Shown here piece after piece: positions 8,958 through 17,636 of a DNA stretch of 64,000 bases. The DNA lies in assembly GCA_016712315.1 (NCBI GenBank), contig JADJRG010000013.1:186001-250000 (forward strand). The letters run 5' to 3'. This stretch comes from Nannocystis sp. (GTDB lineage: Bacteria; Myxococcota_A; Polyangia; Nannocystales; Nannocystaceae). A program made the position numbers and the translations under genes. The notes under the pieces are model-generated. The model was not told where the DNA came from, searched no databases, and saw nothing but the letters and a program-made list of their open reading frames with translations. Each line of letters starts with the position of its first letter. The first letter of the stretch is position 1.

Positions 8958-10787
8958 GGCGCCGCCCCCGAGCAGCTCCACATCCCCCTCCGAGACGCCC
9001 GCGATCGCGTCATCGACCTCTTGGGGTTCGGCCGCACCTACCCGCTGCGCGACCTCCCCCTCCCGCCTCACCTCACCGTCGCCCCTGGCGCCGCCGCCGT
9101 GATCACGATCGGCCTCAGCCAGCGCGGCGTGATCTACAGCCTACGCGACCGCCGCAGCGGCGCCGCGATCAGCCAGGGCGGCCGCCCGATCGAGCTCGAG
9201 GGCACCGGCGGGACCATCGAGCTGCGCGCCCCTCCTGGCCTCGAGGACACCAGCTACCGGATCCTCGCCGAGAAGCGCGGAGATCCCGGCGAGGCCCGGC
9301 CACCTCGTCAAGCCTGGCTGCACGGCCAGGTAAGCGTCGTCCTCGGCGTCGATCCCGCCCTCGTCGCCGACCTCCGCGGCCTCCCCCTGCTCGACCGCAG
9401 CGTCGACGCCCCCAGCCCCGCCGATCCGCGCGTCGCCCCCTACGGCGCCGTCGTCGAGGTCGAGCTGCTCGCCAGCCAGGAGGGCGTCACCTACCAGCTC
9501 CTCGACGCCGCCGATCACGCCCGCGTCCTCTCGCGCGCCCCCGTCGTCGGCACCTCCGGCGCGATCGTCCTGCACACCGTCCCGCTCTACGAGGACCTCG
9601 ATCTGCGCGTCCACGGCAGCAAGGCCGTCGGCGACCCGGATCAGCCCGAGCTGCGCAGCGCGCTCCTCGACGCCGTCCTCTCGCTGCGGATCGAGGCCAA
9701 CCCAGCCGTCACCGCCGAGCTGCTCCCCGCCGCGATCCTCCCCCACGCCGCCGCGCCCAGCCTGCGCCTGCACGACAGCCAACAGAGCGTCCACTACCGC
9801 GTCTGGCGGCGGCCGATCCGCGACGCCGAATTTCTCTTCGACGACCCCCAAGGCGCCCCCACCCTCGATCTCGCGCCAGACGACGGCCCGCCAATCCGCG
9901 TCCTGCGGCCCGCCACCATCCCCTGGGCGGAGCTCCTGCCGCTCGGTGAGGCCCGCCAAGGCGTCGGCGGCCCCCTCGATATCCCCCTGCCCGCGCCCGG
10001 AGAGGACTCCCTGCTGGTCATCCATGCCTACAAGAGCCACCGTCGGCGCGCCAGCGACGTGGGCAACATCATCTCGATCGTCCAGCTCGACCCCACGCTC
10101 GCGCTGCTCGTCCAGCCCGACCCCGACCCTCGCCTCTCGCTGCACCTCACCCTCAACGAAGCCGGCGCGATCGGCCCCATCCTGCTCCGCGGCGGCCAGC
10201 CCGGCGTCTTTTACCAGCTTCACCAGCTCCGCGATGACGCCGCGATCGGCCTGCCCGCCTACTTCCACAAGCGCGACGACCTCGACCCGCGCAGCAACAA
10301 AGGCATCGATCTGCTCCGCGTCGAGGTCGACCTCGCCCTCGCCCGCGACCCCTCCCACGCCCACCTCGACGCCCGCCCGCCCGCGCACGAGCCACCGCCG
10401 CTCCCCCTCATCGACGCCGCGCCGCTGCCCTTCGGCGCCGTCCTCCGCGTGCACGCCCGCAGAGCCGTCACCGGCCTCGGCTGCGAGCTCACCTCACGCG
10501 CGACCATCGATCCCGCCCCTGAATTCCTCATCGAGCCCGCGAGCGTCGCCCCCGGCGGCGCCGCCACGGTCGTGATCCCCAGCAGCCGCCAGGGCGAGCG
10601 CTACCGCCTCCTCCTCGGCGACACCCTGCTCGCCGAGGCCGCCGGCGTCGACGGCCCCCTCGCGCTCCACACCGGCCCGCTCGCCCCGCCGGCGCTGCTC
10701 CGTCTGCACCTCACCCGCGTCGACCCCGGCGCCCTCACCGTCGAGCGCAGCCTCGCGATCACCGTCCCCGTGACGCCCTCCGGCTGA
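8958..10787 (+). CDS. Second baseplate J-like protein, C-terminal part (after frameshift)
   Basis: This frame continues the preceding gene: GAAPEQLHIPLRDARDRVID, then LLGFGRTYPLRDL, then three to four beta-rich modules that each contain an SQ-G-V-x-Y type strand (GVIYSLRD, GVTYQLLD, GVFYQLHQ, GERYRLLL). The repeats suggest immunoglobulin-like domains decorating the baseplate. A TTG at 9021 could start a separate protein. It has no ribosome site and sits inside the conserved stretch, so a single interrupted gene is more likely. The stop at 10785-10787 is 3 bp before the next ATG. Confidence 0.65.
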   Translation, partial: GAAPEQLHIPLRDARDRVIDLLGFGRTYPLRDLPLPPHLTVAPGAAAVITIGLSQRGVIYSLRDRRSGAAISQGGRPIELEGTGGTIELRAPPGLEDTSYRILAEKRGDPGEARPPRQAWLHGQVSVVLGVDPALVADLRGLPLLDRSVDAPSPADPRVAPYGAVVEVELLASQEGVTYQLLDAADHARVLSRAPVVGTSGAIVLHTVPLYEDLDLRVHGSKAVGDPDQPELRSALLDAVLSLRIEANPAVTAELLPAAILPHAAAPSLRLHDSQQSVHYRVWRRPIRDAEFLFDDPQGAPTLDLAPDDGPPIRVLRPATIPWAELLPLGEARQGVGGPLDIPLPAPGEDSLLVIHAYKSHRRRASDVGNIISIVQLDPTLALLVQPDPDPRLSLHLTLNEAGAIGPILLRGGQPGVFYQLHQLRDDAAIGLPAYFHKRDDLDPRSNKGIDLLRVEVDLALARDPSHAHLDARPPAHEPPPLPLIDAAPLPFGAVLRVHARRAVTGLGCELTSRATIDPAPEFLIEPASVAPGGAATVVIPSSRQGERYRLLLGDTLLAEAAGVDGPLALHTGPLAPPALLRLHLTRVDPGALTVERSLAITVPVTPSG

Positions 10788-10790
10788 GCC

Positions 10791-12584
10791 ATGACCGACC
10801 ACCGCGTCAACCTCCTAGAGGTCGATCTGCGCGTCGACGACGCCGATCTCGCCGCCGCCTTGATCGAGCGGACCAGCCGTCTGCACGAGCGACGGCTCGC
10901 CCCCTTGCTCGACCGCATCTTCAGCGAGCACAGCGGCCCCGACCGCCTCGATCGCCTCGACCGCCTCGAGCTCGACCTCGGCGCTCTTTGCCTCCCCGAC
11001 TTCGAGGACGACCTGCTCCGCGCGCTCGAGGCCGCCTTACGCGCTGCTCTGAGGCGCGCCCTCGCCGAGCGCCGCGGTGATCCCACGAGCGACGCCGCCC
11101 TCGAGCTGCTCGCCACCTTCGCCGCCGCTGGTTACCTCCCGTGGTGGGCCAACGCCAGCCGCGGCGACCCGATCGCCGCTGCCGTCGCCACCCTGCGCCG
11201 CGAAGCCCCCGCCGCCCTGCTCGCCCTGCTCCGCGATCGACGCGACGATCCCACCGCCCGCGCCCGCCTCGCCCGCCACCTCGACGACGCCGCCCTCGAC
11301 GCCCTCATCGACCTGCGCTGGCCGACCGCCCGCGTCGGCCTGCGCGCGGCCCTCCAGATCCTCACCCACCAGCTCGACGCCGCCCCGCAGGCCGGTCCAC
11401 GTCGCCGCCTCCGCCTCCGCCTGGCCGCGCTCACCGCCCTCCTCCACCCCACCCTCGCGCCCGCCCCGGCCCTGCGCGTGATCGTGCAGGAGCTCGCCGA
11501 CCTGCGCGGCTGGCGACCCACCGCCCCCGATCCTCACCCCGATCTCCCGCCCGAGCTGCACAGAGCGCTCACCGCCGCCCTCGCCGAGCGCGACCCAGCC
11601 CCCGAGCGCACCGAACCAGCCCCCTCTCTCGAGCGAAGCGCCCCCACCGACCCGGACCCTCGCGCGCCCGTCTCGACCGACGATCCACGCCCCCTCGACC
11701 TCGACCCCGCCCAGCTCGACCCGCGCCACGATCGCCGACCGCCCGATCTCGAACAAACCGCGCCCGCGCCCACAAACCCACAAACCCACAAACCCACACA
11801 AGAGGCCTCCCCGCGCGATCTCGAACCAACCGCGCTCGCACCCGCAGCCACCAAAAAGCGCGAAGTTACCGCCACTCGCGATCTCGACCCCACCGCGCCC
11901 CCACCCACAAACCCACAAACCCACGATGAACCATCCCCCCGATCACGCGCCGAAGGGCCCGATACCCCCGCTCGCCGCCCCCCCGATCCACCCGCGCCCT
12001 CGCCCTCGCTCCGCCCGCACCTCGACCCACGCGCGCCGCGCCCAGCGCCGCCCTCGCGCGCCCCGCCGCGCGCCCGCCTGGACGAGCTCTACGTCGAAGA
12101 CGCCGGCCTCGTGATCCTCTGGCCCTTCCTCGGCCGATTTTTTCAGCGCGTCTGCCTCCTGGACGACCCGCAGCGCTTCAACGACGAGCCCGCGGTCATG
12201 CAGGCGATCGCCCTGCTCGCGCAGCTCGCCCGCGGAGATCCTGATCCCCCCGAGTACACCCTCCCGCTCGCCAAGCTCCTCGTCGGCCGCGCGCCCGCCG
12301 CCAGCTTCACGCTCGAGGGGCCGCTCGCCGCCCCTCAGATCGACGAGTGCGAGCGCCTCCTCGCCGCCGTCATCGCCCACGCGACGATCCTCCGCGACAT
12401 GCCCGTCGCCGCCTTCCGCGACGCCTTTCTCCGGCGCCCCGCCGCCCTCTGCACCCGCGACGGCGCCTGGTCCCTCCAGGTCGAGGGCCGCGCCCACGAC
12501 CTCGTGCTCGCGCGCTTCCCCTGGGCCTGGTCGTGGGTGAAGCTGCCGTGGATGCCTGACCCCTTGCGCGTGGAGTGGGCATGA
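10791..12584 (+). CDS. Contractile injection system tape-measure-family protein (CIS_TMP)
   Basis: 597 residues. The N-terminus MTDHRVNLLEVDLRVDDADL and the C-terminal block LYVEDAGLVILWPFLGRFFQ, then EYTLPLAKLLVGR, match the CIS_TMP family (PF19268) of eCIS loci. That family is thought to set tube or sheath length or to aid assembly. Residues about 270-425 are Pro/Thr/Asp-rich low complexity with NPQTH repeats and separate the two conserved ends. This linker length probably varies between strains. The stop overlaps the ATG of the ATPase gene (ATGA), indicating translational coupling. Confidence 0.8.
   Translation: MTDHRVNLLEVDLRVDDADLAAALIERTSRLHERRLAPLLDRIFSEHSGPDRLDRLDRLELDLGALCLPDFEDDLLRALEAALRAALRRALAERRGDPTSDAALELLATFAAAGYLPWWANASRGDPIAAAVATLRREAPAALLALLRDRRDDPTARARLARHLDDAALDALIDLRWPTARVGLRAALQILTHQLDAAPQAGPRRRLRLRLAALTALLHPTLAPAPALRVIVQELADLRGWRPTAPDPHPDLPPELHRALTAALAERDPAPERTEPAPSLERSAPTDPDPRAPVSTDDPRPLDLDPAQLDPRHDRRPPDLEQTAPAPTNPQTHKPTQEASPRDLEPTALAPAATKKREVTATRDLDPTAPPPTNPQTHDEPSPRSRAEGPDTPARRPPDPPAPSPSLRPHLDPRAPRPAPPSRAPPRARLDELYVEDAGLVILWPFLGRFFQRVCLLDDPQRFNDEPAVMQAIALLAQLARGDPDPPEYTLPLAKLLVGRAPAASFTLEGPLAAPQIDECERLLAAVIAHATILRDMPVAAFRDAFLRRPAALCTRDGAWSLQVEGRAHDLVLARFPWAWSWVKLPWMPDPLRVEWA
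11765..11925 (+). repeat. Low-complexity CCCACAAA microrepeats in the CIS_TMP linker
   Basis: Short tandem acaaaccc units occur at about 11769-11799 and again at 11906-11922. They encode TNPQTHKPT and TNPQTH. They lie in the disordered linker of the tape-measure-family gene and are candidates for slippage-driven length change. Confidence 0.6.
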
Positions 12585-13927
12585 GCGAGCCCCACCTCGC
12601 CGATCTCGAGCGTGAGCTCGAGTGGTTCGCCCGCGTCCTCGACCTCCGCTTCACCGCCTACTTCGCCCGCGAGCCGCGAGCGGGGGCCCCACTCACCCTC
12701 GCCGAGCTGCCCCCGCCTGAGCCTAGCGACGCCTCCTCCGCCTACGCCACCCTGCTGCGCGAGCGCCCGTTGGAGCTCGTCGAGCGCCTCGCGCTGATCC
12801 TCACCCTCGTCCCGCACCTCCGCCCCCAGCTCCTCGACGTCTTCTCCGTCAAGAACGCCACCTTTGACCGCCGCTTCACCGAGTTCGGCGGCGTCCGCGT
12901 CGACGACGACTTCGAGCCCACCGGCGAGACCCTCGCCTTCATCCTCGACGGCGGCTCCCTCGCCGCCCGCGCCGCCGTCGCTCGCCTCTTAGGGCCTGAT
13001 CAACCCCTGCTGCGCCGCGACATCCTCCGCCTCGCCCCCGCGCCGCGCGCCTGGTCGCCGCTCAAGGTCCCGCTGCGGATCGCCCCCGATCAGCTCAGCC
13101 TCCTCCTCACCGGGCAGATCCCCCCACCCGCGCACGACCCAGAGTTCCCGGCCCAGCGCATCGACACCGCCATGACCTGGGACGACCTCATCCTCCCGCC
13201 TAGCACCCTCCGCCAGCTCCAAGAGCTCCAGACATTTATCACCCACGGCGACACCCTCATGCGCGACTGGGGCATGGCGAGCCGCCTGCGCCCTGGCCAC
13301 CGCGCCCTCTTTTACGGCCCGCCCGGCACCGGCAAGACCCTCAGCGCCGCGCTCGTCGGCAAGCTCGCCGGCCGCGAGGTCCACCGCGTCGACCTCTCCT
13401 TGGTCGTCTCCAAGTACATCGGCGAGACCGAGAAGAACCTCTCCCGCGTCTTCGACCGCGCCCAGCAGCGCCGCTGGCTGCTCTTCTTCGACGAAGCCGA
13501 CGCCTTATTCGGCCGGCGCAGCGCCACCAGCGACGCCCACGATCGCTACGCCAACCAGGAGGTCGCCTATCTGCTCCAGCGGATCGAAGGCTTCGACGGC
13601 CTCACGATCCTCGCCTCCAACCTCCCCGACAACCTCGACGACGCCTTCGCCCGCCGCTTCGAGTCGACCGTCTATTTCCCCGTCCCGAGGCCGCCAGAGC
13701 GGCTCGCGCTGTGGACGCGGGGCTTCTCCGCCAAGGCCCGCCTCGCCCCCGACGTCGACGTCGGCGCCCTCGCCCGCGGCCACGAGCTCACGGGGGCCTC
13801 GATCATGAACGTCATCCGCCGCGTCAGCCTCGCCGCGATCGCCGAAGGAGAGCGCCCGATCACCCAGGCCGATCTCACCCAGGCGATCCGCCACGAGCTC
13901 CGCAAAGAGGGCCGCATCGCCGGCTAG
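12581..13927 (+). CDS. AAA+ ATPase of the eCIS (Afp15/PVC15 type)
   Basis: About 448 residues. ATG at 12581 overlaps the previous TGA and is preferred over a GTG two codons upstream. Walker A is GPPGTGKT near residue 246 and Walker B is LLFFDEADALFGRR near 300. A sensor-1 region reads LASNLPDNLDDAF and an arginine-finger region RRFESTVYF follows. The N-terminal about 200 residues form the eCIS-specific helical domain. This is the single conserved AAA+ ATPase of eCIS loci, probably needed for assembly and not for recycling of the contracted sheath. It is the last recognisable eCIS gene in this window. Confidence 0.9.
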   Translation: MSEPHLADLERELEWFARVLDLRFTAYFAREPRAGAPLTLAELPPPEPSDASSAYATLLRERPLELVERLALILTLVPHLRPQLLDVFSVKNATFDRRFTEFGGVRVDDDFEPTGETLAFILDGGSLAARAAVARLLGPDQPLLRRDILRLAPAPRAWSPLKVPLRIAPDQLSLLLTGQIPPPAHDPEFPAQRIDTAMTWDDLILPPSTLRQLQELQTFITHGDTLMRDWGMASRLRPGHRALFYGPPGTGKTLSAALVGKLAGREVHRVDLSLVVSKYIGETEKNLSRVFDRAQQRRWLLFFDEADALFGRRSATSDAHDRYANQEVAYLLQRIEGFDGLTILASNLPDNLDDAFARRFESTVYFPVPRPPERLALWTRGFSAKARLAPDVDVGALARGHELTGASIMNVIRRVSLAAIAEGERPITQADLTQAIRHELRKEGRIAG

Positions 13928-13950
13928 CTGGCCCTGCTAGGCTGCGCCCC

Positions 13951-14475
13951 GTGACCGCCGAAATCGTCATCCGCCTCGCCGAACCCGCCGACCTCGCCGC
14001 GCTCGGCCGCCTCGGCGCCGAGCTGGTGCGCGCCCACCACCGCTTCGACGCGCGGCGCTTCATCGCCCCCACCGGCGACATCGAGGCCGGCTACGCCCGC
14101 TTCCTCGGCGACCAGCTCGACCAGGCCGGCAGCGTCATCTACGTCGCGGCGCGCGGCGACGCGGTCCTCGGCTACGTCTACGCCGGCCTCGAGCCCGCCT
14201 CCTGGAAGGAGCTGCGCGACCCCGCCGGCTTCATCCACGACCTCCTCGTCGAGCCGCCGGCGCGCGGCCAGGGCGTCGCGAAGCGCCTGCTCGCCGCCGC
14301 CGCCGCCTGGCTGGAGCAGCGCGGCGCCCCTCGCCTGGTCCTCTGGACAGCCCACCACAACGACGCCGCGCGCCGCCTCTTCGCCGGCCTCGGCTTCCGC
14401 CCGACCATGGTCGAGATGACGCGCGAGGTCGACGACGAGCGCGGCGCCCCTCAGCTCACAGGCAGCTCGACTTGA
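13951..14475 (+). CDS. GNAT-family N-acetyltransferase
   Basis: GTG at 13951 gives 174 residues. The GNAT fold is visible: beta2-beta3 with VIYVAARGDAVLGYVYAGL, motif A as FIHDLLVEPPARGQGVAKRL (acetyl-CoA pyrophosphate loop RGQGVAKR), and motif B as HHNDAARRLFAGLGFRP. The substrate cannot be told from sequence. A longer in-frame extension upstream lies inside the ATPase gene and is not credible. The last 38 codons plus stop belong to a 126-bp segment repeated exactly at 17511-17636. There is no clear ribosome site, so the start is uncertain by a few codons. Confidence 0.85.
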   Translation: MTAEIVIRLAEPADLAALGRLGAELVRAHHRFDARRFIAPTGDIEAGYARFLGDQLDQAGSVIYVAARGDAVLGYVYAGLEPASWKELRDPAGFIHDLLVEPPARGQGVAKRLLAAAAAWLEQRGAPRLVLWTAHHNDAARRLFAGLGFRPTMVEMTREVDDERGAPQLTGSST

Positions 14476-14487
14476 ACCCGCTGAAGC
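14362..14487. repeat. 126-bp perfect direct repeat, left copy
   Basis: It covers the GNAT 3' end, its stop and 12 bp beyond. The right copy is 17511-17636, offset 3149 bp, with no mismatch seen. Sequences diverge immediately on both sides. Confidence 0.95.
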
Positions 14488-14594
14488 GGGACCTGCTCCC
14501 GGCGAGCCGTCGCACGCGCGCCCCTTGCCTAGCGCGCGCGAATCTGCGCATGCTCGCAACCGCGCCTACCGCTGCGCGTCCAGGGAACATCCTC

Positions 14595-16268
14595 ATGCGT
14601 CGACCCGCCCACGTCCTCCTCCTCGCCCTTGTGCCCGCCTGCTACGACCCGAGCGGGTACGAGACCCTGCTGGAGTACTACACGACCGAGGACAGCGACA
14701 GCGACAGCGACAGCGCCAGCGACGACTCCGCCAACAGCAGCCCACCGATCAGCACCGTCACGACCGAACCGCCGCCGCACGGCTCCGACAGCGACAGCGA
14801 CGCCTCCTCCGCCGGCGACACCGGCGACGACACCGAAGGCGCCCTACCAGCCCCGCAGATCATCGAGCACGAGCTCACCCCCGGGCCGGTCATCTTTAAA
14901 AATGGGCCGCTCACCGTCACGGTCACGGCCGAGGGGGCCAAAGGCGTATCGATGCAGCTCGAAGATGGATCCGTGATTGAGCTCGCCGCCCTCGACCCCG
15001 ACTTCGAGCACGATCAGGACCCCGTAATTTTTCAGGGCGAGCTCGCCGTCAACACCGGCCTCGCCAACGGCACGCAGATCCTGGGGCTCACCCCGTGGCG
15101 CGGCGATCTCGTCGGCGACACCATCACGACATCCTACAAGATCGCCCTGCCGACGCCCGGCGCCGAGATCTTTTGGCAGGCCAACGACCTCATCGGCGGC
15201 GGGATCGTGAAGGCGCTCGGCGTACTGCCGAGCGGCGATCCCATCGAGTTTGGCCAGTACACGCAGGACAACGAGAGCCGCTGCTACCTGCGCCGTCGAG
15301 ATCCAGGCGGGTGGAACACGGCCCTTCGAGACGTACTGCCCGGGCTCACCTGCGCGCCGATCGACATGAAGATCGACGCCGACGGCGCGATCACTCTGCT
15401 GGCCTACCGGACAGGTGTCGGCGGAACCGAGTGGTGGCTCGGGCGACTCAGCTCGTGGGACGCCGGCGTAACCCCCCGCGGCCTCGGCGGAAAGGACGAG
15501 CTCGCCCTCGCCCTCGGCGCCCACCCCTCCGGTTTGATCGCCGTCTGCGGCGCCGCTCCCAGCGGCCACCCCGACGCTTGGGACGCCGCCGCGTGGATCT
15601 ATCGGCCGAACCAGTTCGGCGAAGCGCGGACCTTCGACTACGTGGCCAAAAAGGATGACGAGGTGCCCAACAAGTTCACCGAGATCGTCCGCGACTGCGC
15701 GTTCGCGGGCGACACCCTCGTGATGGTCGGGGAAGCGAACGGAGAACATGAAGAGGCGAAGAATATTAGGCGAGATCGCCACTTCTTCCTCGAGTTCGAC
15801 TTGCTCTCCCAGGCTCACAAGTGGAAGGTCGGCGGCATCGAGGGATCCGCCCAGACCGGCGGCCGGGCGCTCACGATCGACGAGCAAGGGCGCTACATCA
15901 CCGCGGGATTTATCTGCGGCGATGACTGCGATCCGAAGGCGACCCTGCGCGTCCACGATCCGAAGGGTGGCGACGATTGGTTCGCGTCGATCGGTGATCT
16001 TCCGAGTCTGTCCTATGGGCCCCATGATATCGCCTGGAGCCCGGCCGGTTATGCCGTCGTCGTGATGGGCGGCGCCAAGGGCGACGAAGGCGCCTTCTGG
16101 GTGCGAGCGTTGAAGCCCGGATCAGCGGCGCCGCTGTGGACCTACAGCCGCGAGGACAACAAGAACTTCCACATGGCGATCGCCGTCGCGATCGGCGCCT
16201 TCGGCGAGGTGTATGCGGGCGGCCTCGGCAACAACGGCTATCCGGCGGTCGCCTACATCGGCGGCTGA
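14595..16268 (+). CDS. Secreted lipoprotein with Asp/Ser linker, beta-propeller-like
   Basis: The ATG at 14595 gives 557 residues with signal peptide MRRPAHVLLLALVPAC; Cys16 is the likely lipidated residue. An in-frame extension upstream to 14472 lacks signal features and is rejected. Residues 30-85 are a Ser/Asp/Thr-rich linker (DSDSDSDSAS). After it comes a domain with strand-turn repeats (GGIVKALGVLPSGDPIEFGQ, GEVYAGGLGNNGYP) resembling bacterial delta-60 or propeller repeats. No catalytic motif is seen. Surface attachment to the outer membrane is inferred. It lies inside the 3.1-kb segment bracketed by direct repeats and converges with the VWA pseudogene, 8 bp apart. Confidence 0.75.
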   Translation: MRRPAHVLLLALVPACYDPSGYETLLEYYTTEDSDSDSDSASDDSANSSPPISTVTTEPPPHGSDSDSDASSAGDTGDDTEGALPAPQIIEHELTPGPVIFKNGPLTVTVTAEGAKGVSMQLEDGSVIELAALDPDFEHDQDPVIFQGELAVNTGLANGTQILGLTPWRGDLVGDTITTSYKIALPTPGAEIFWQANDLIGGGIVKALGVLPSGDPIEFGQYTQDNESRCYLRRRDPGGWNTALRDVLPGLTCAPIDMKIDADGAITLLAYRTGVGGTEWWLGRLSSWDAGVTPRGLGGKDELALALGAHPSGLIAVCGAAPSGHPDAWDAAAWIYRPNQFGEARTFDYVAKKDDEVPNKFTEIVRDCAFAGDTLVMVGEANGEHEEAKNIRRDRHFFLEFDLLSQAHKWKVGGIEGSAQTGGRALTIDEQGRYITAGFICGDDCDPKATLRVHDPKGGDDWFASIGDLPSLSYGPHDIAWSPAGYAVVVMGGAKGDEGAFWVRALKPGSAAPLWTYSREDNKNFHMAIAVAIGAFGEVYAGGLGNNGYPAVAYIGG

Positions 16269-16276
16269 GCCCGCGC

Positions 16277-17366
16277 TCAGCCGGGGATGAACTCGGCACA
16301 GGCAACCTCGACCAGATCGGTCGCGGTCGCGAACGCTTCCCCGAAGTCCAAGTCGAGATCCGACACCTGATGGTACGGGAACTTCTTGACTAGCTCGCAG
16401 ATCCGATCGGGCGCCGGACAGTCGGGGTTGAGGATGCTCAGCATCACCACCGCGCCGGGATCACCGCCCTTGGCCTCGAGCACACGATCCGCCCACAGCT
16501 CCGGATTGCCCTTCGAGTCGTAGTCGTAGCCGCCGATGAAGGTGACCATCAGCAACGCATCGTCACGGAGGAAGCCGGCGTTGCAGCCGCCCGGGGCGTT
16601 CATCTCCGGCTTCATCGCGGCGCTGAGCGCTTGGCCCATCAGATCGCGACCGCTGACGCCGAGCCTGGCGACGCAGGAGAAGGTCTCGGCGAGGTTCGGC
16701 TGCTCGGTGGTCAGGTAACGCCGCCCGCCCGCGATCTGGCACGGCTTGTTGCTCGCGTTCCCACCAGCGGCGAAGACGTTGCTTAGGCGCCGATCGTGCG
16801 GTCGCAGTCGGTGACGAGGTGAAGCAGATCGCAAGGGTAGTCCGGGACCCCGCCACAGAAGCCCTCCATCGCGCAAGCCAGGTCACAGGTGATCAGGCCC
16901 CACTCGGTGTCACCGTCGACGACCATGATGTGGTAGTCAAAATCCGCGAATTTCGCCTGGATGGTGGCGATGAAGCCGGGGAACGCCGCGAGTAGCATCT
17001 CTTGTCTGCTCTTCATCGAAGCGGCGCGCGACAGGACAAAGAGCAGGTCGATCTTGCCCTCGCACCCCGCCGGCTTCGTGTCGCTGCCGGTGGCGGTGTC
17101 GGTGTCGGGGCCGACGTCGTAGAGCAGCGTCGTGTCGCCGGTGCCCGCGCTCGGATCTTCAGTCGAGCTCGCGCCGCTCGCCGCGGTCGTGCTCCCTTGC
17201 GACGCCCCCCGTCGCTGCCGCCGCTCGTGTCCGCCGCGCTGGAGTCTGATCCAGGAGGAGGAGGCGCCGTCGTCGGCACCGACGCGAACGACGTCGTCTC
17301 GCCCTGCGTCGGCTGGCAGGCGAGCGCGAGCCCGAAGGCGAGGAGGAGCCGGATCCGTGGCGCCAT
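16277..17366 (-). pseudogene. Decayed VWA-domain lipoprotein (two frameshifts)
   Basis: Read on the - strand from ATG 17366: signal peptide MAPRIRLLLAFGLALAC with a lipobox Cys, then a linker to GSDGG. One base is missing in a C6 tract at 17205-17210; adding one restores GASQGSTTAAS and joins the next frame. That frame continues through CEGKIDLLFVLSRAASM to CDRTIGA. A second one-base loss near 16788-16793 joins NVFAAGGNASNKPC. The protein ends VACAEFIPG. It matches a myxobacterial VWA lipoprotein family that normally shows DxSGS and TDEDD. Here these read LSRAAS and GGYDYD, so the metal site is lost and the copy is probably non-functional regardless of the frameshifts. Confidence 0.7.
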
Positions 17367-17510
17367 GGGTGGGAGCCTACTCTTTCTTGGGCGGGGGCGG
17401 GGCGCCAGCGTCAGCGCCCCGCGTGCTCCACGGCGCTCGTAGGTCTTGCCCCTGCGGCGTGATCTGGCCAAGCGGCGGAGCGCGCCCGTGCTCGCTGGAG
17501 AGGAGCCAAA

Positions 17511-17636
17511 GACGCCGCGCGCCGCCTCTTCGCCGGCCTCGGCTTCCGCCCGACCATGGTCGAGATGACGCGCGAGGTCGACGACGAGCGCGGCGCCCCT
17601 CAGCTCACAGGCAGCTCGACTTGAACCCGCTGAAGC
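17511..17636. repeat. 126-bp perfect direct repeat, right copy
   Basis: Identical to 14362-14487. Its right part supplies the last codons and stop of the - strand thrombospondin-repeat gene. Its left part is a stray copy of the GNAT 3' end without the rest of that gene. Confidence 0.95.

Noticed and set aside
5627..9037. Very long open frame on the - strand (over 1100 codons) and similar ones at 2605-5064 and 1318-2553
   Set aside because: Gly/Ala/Glu/Val-rich shadow of the + strand eCIS genes, produced by GC-rich third positions. No start site or family motif.
8960..9949. Continuation of the 6917 frame to 9949
   Set aside because: Becomes Arg/Pro/His-rich without protein character exactly where another frame takes up conserved sequence. 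Treated as frameshift.
11765..11925. CRISPR-like short repeats
   Set aside because: Units are 7-8 bp, in a coding linker, with no spacers of constant size.
13711..13950. N-terminal extension of the GNAT gene
   Set aside because: It is out-of-frame text of the ATPase gene. The GNAT fold begins directly after the GTG at 13951.
14472..14594. N-terminal extension of the lipoprotein at 14595
   Set aside because: The extension lacks a ribosome site and hides the signal peptide inside the protein; part of it lies in the duplicated GNAT 3' end.
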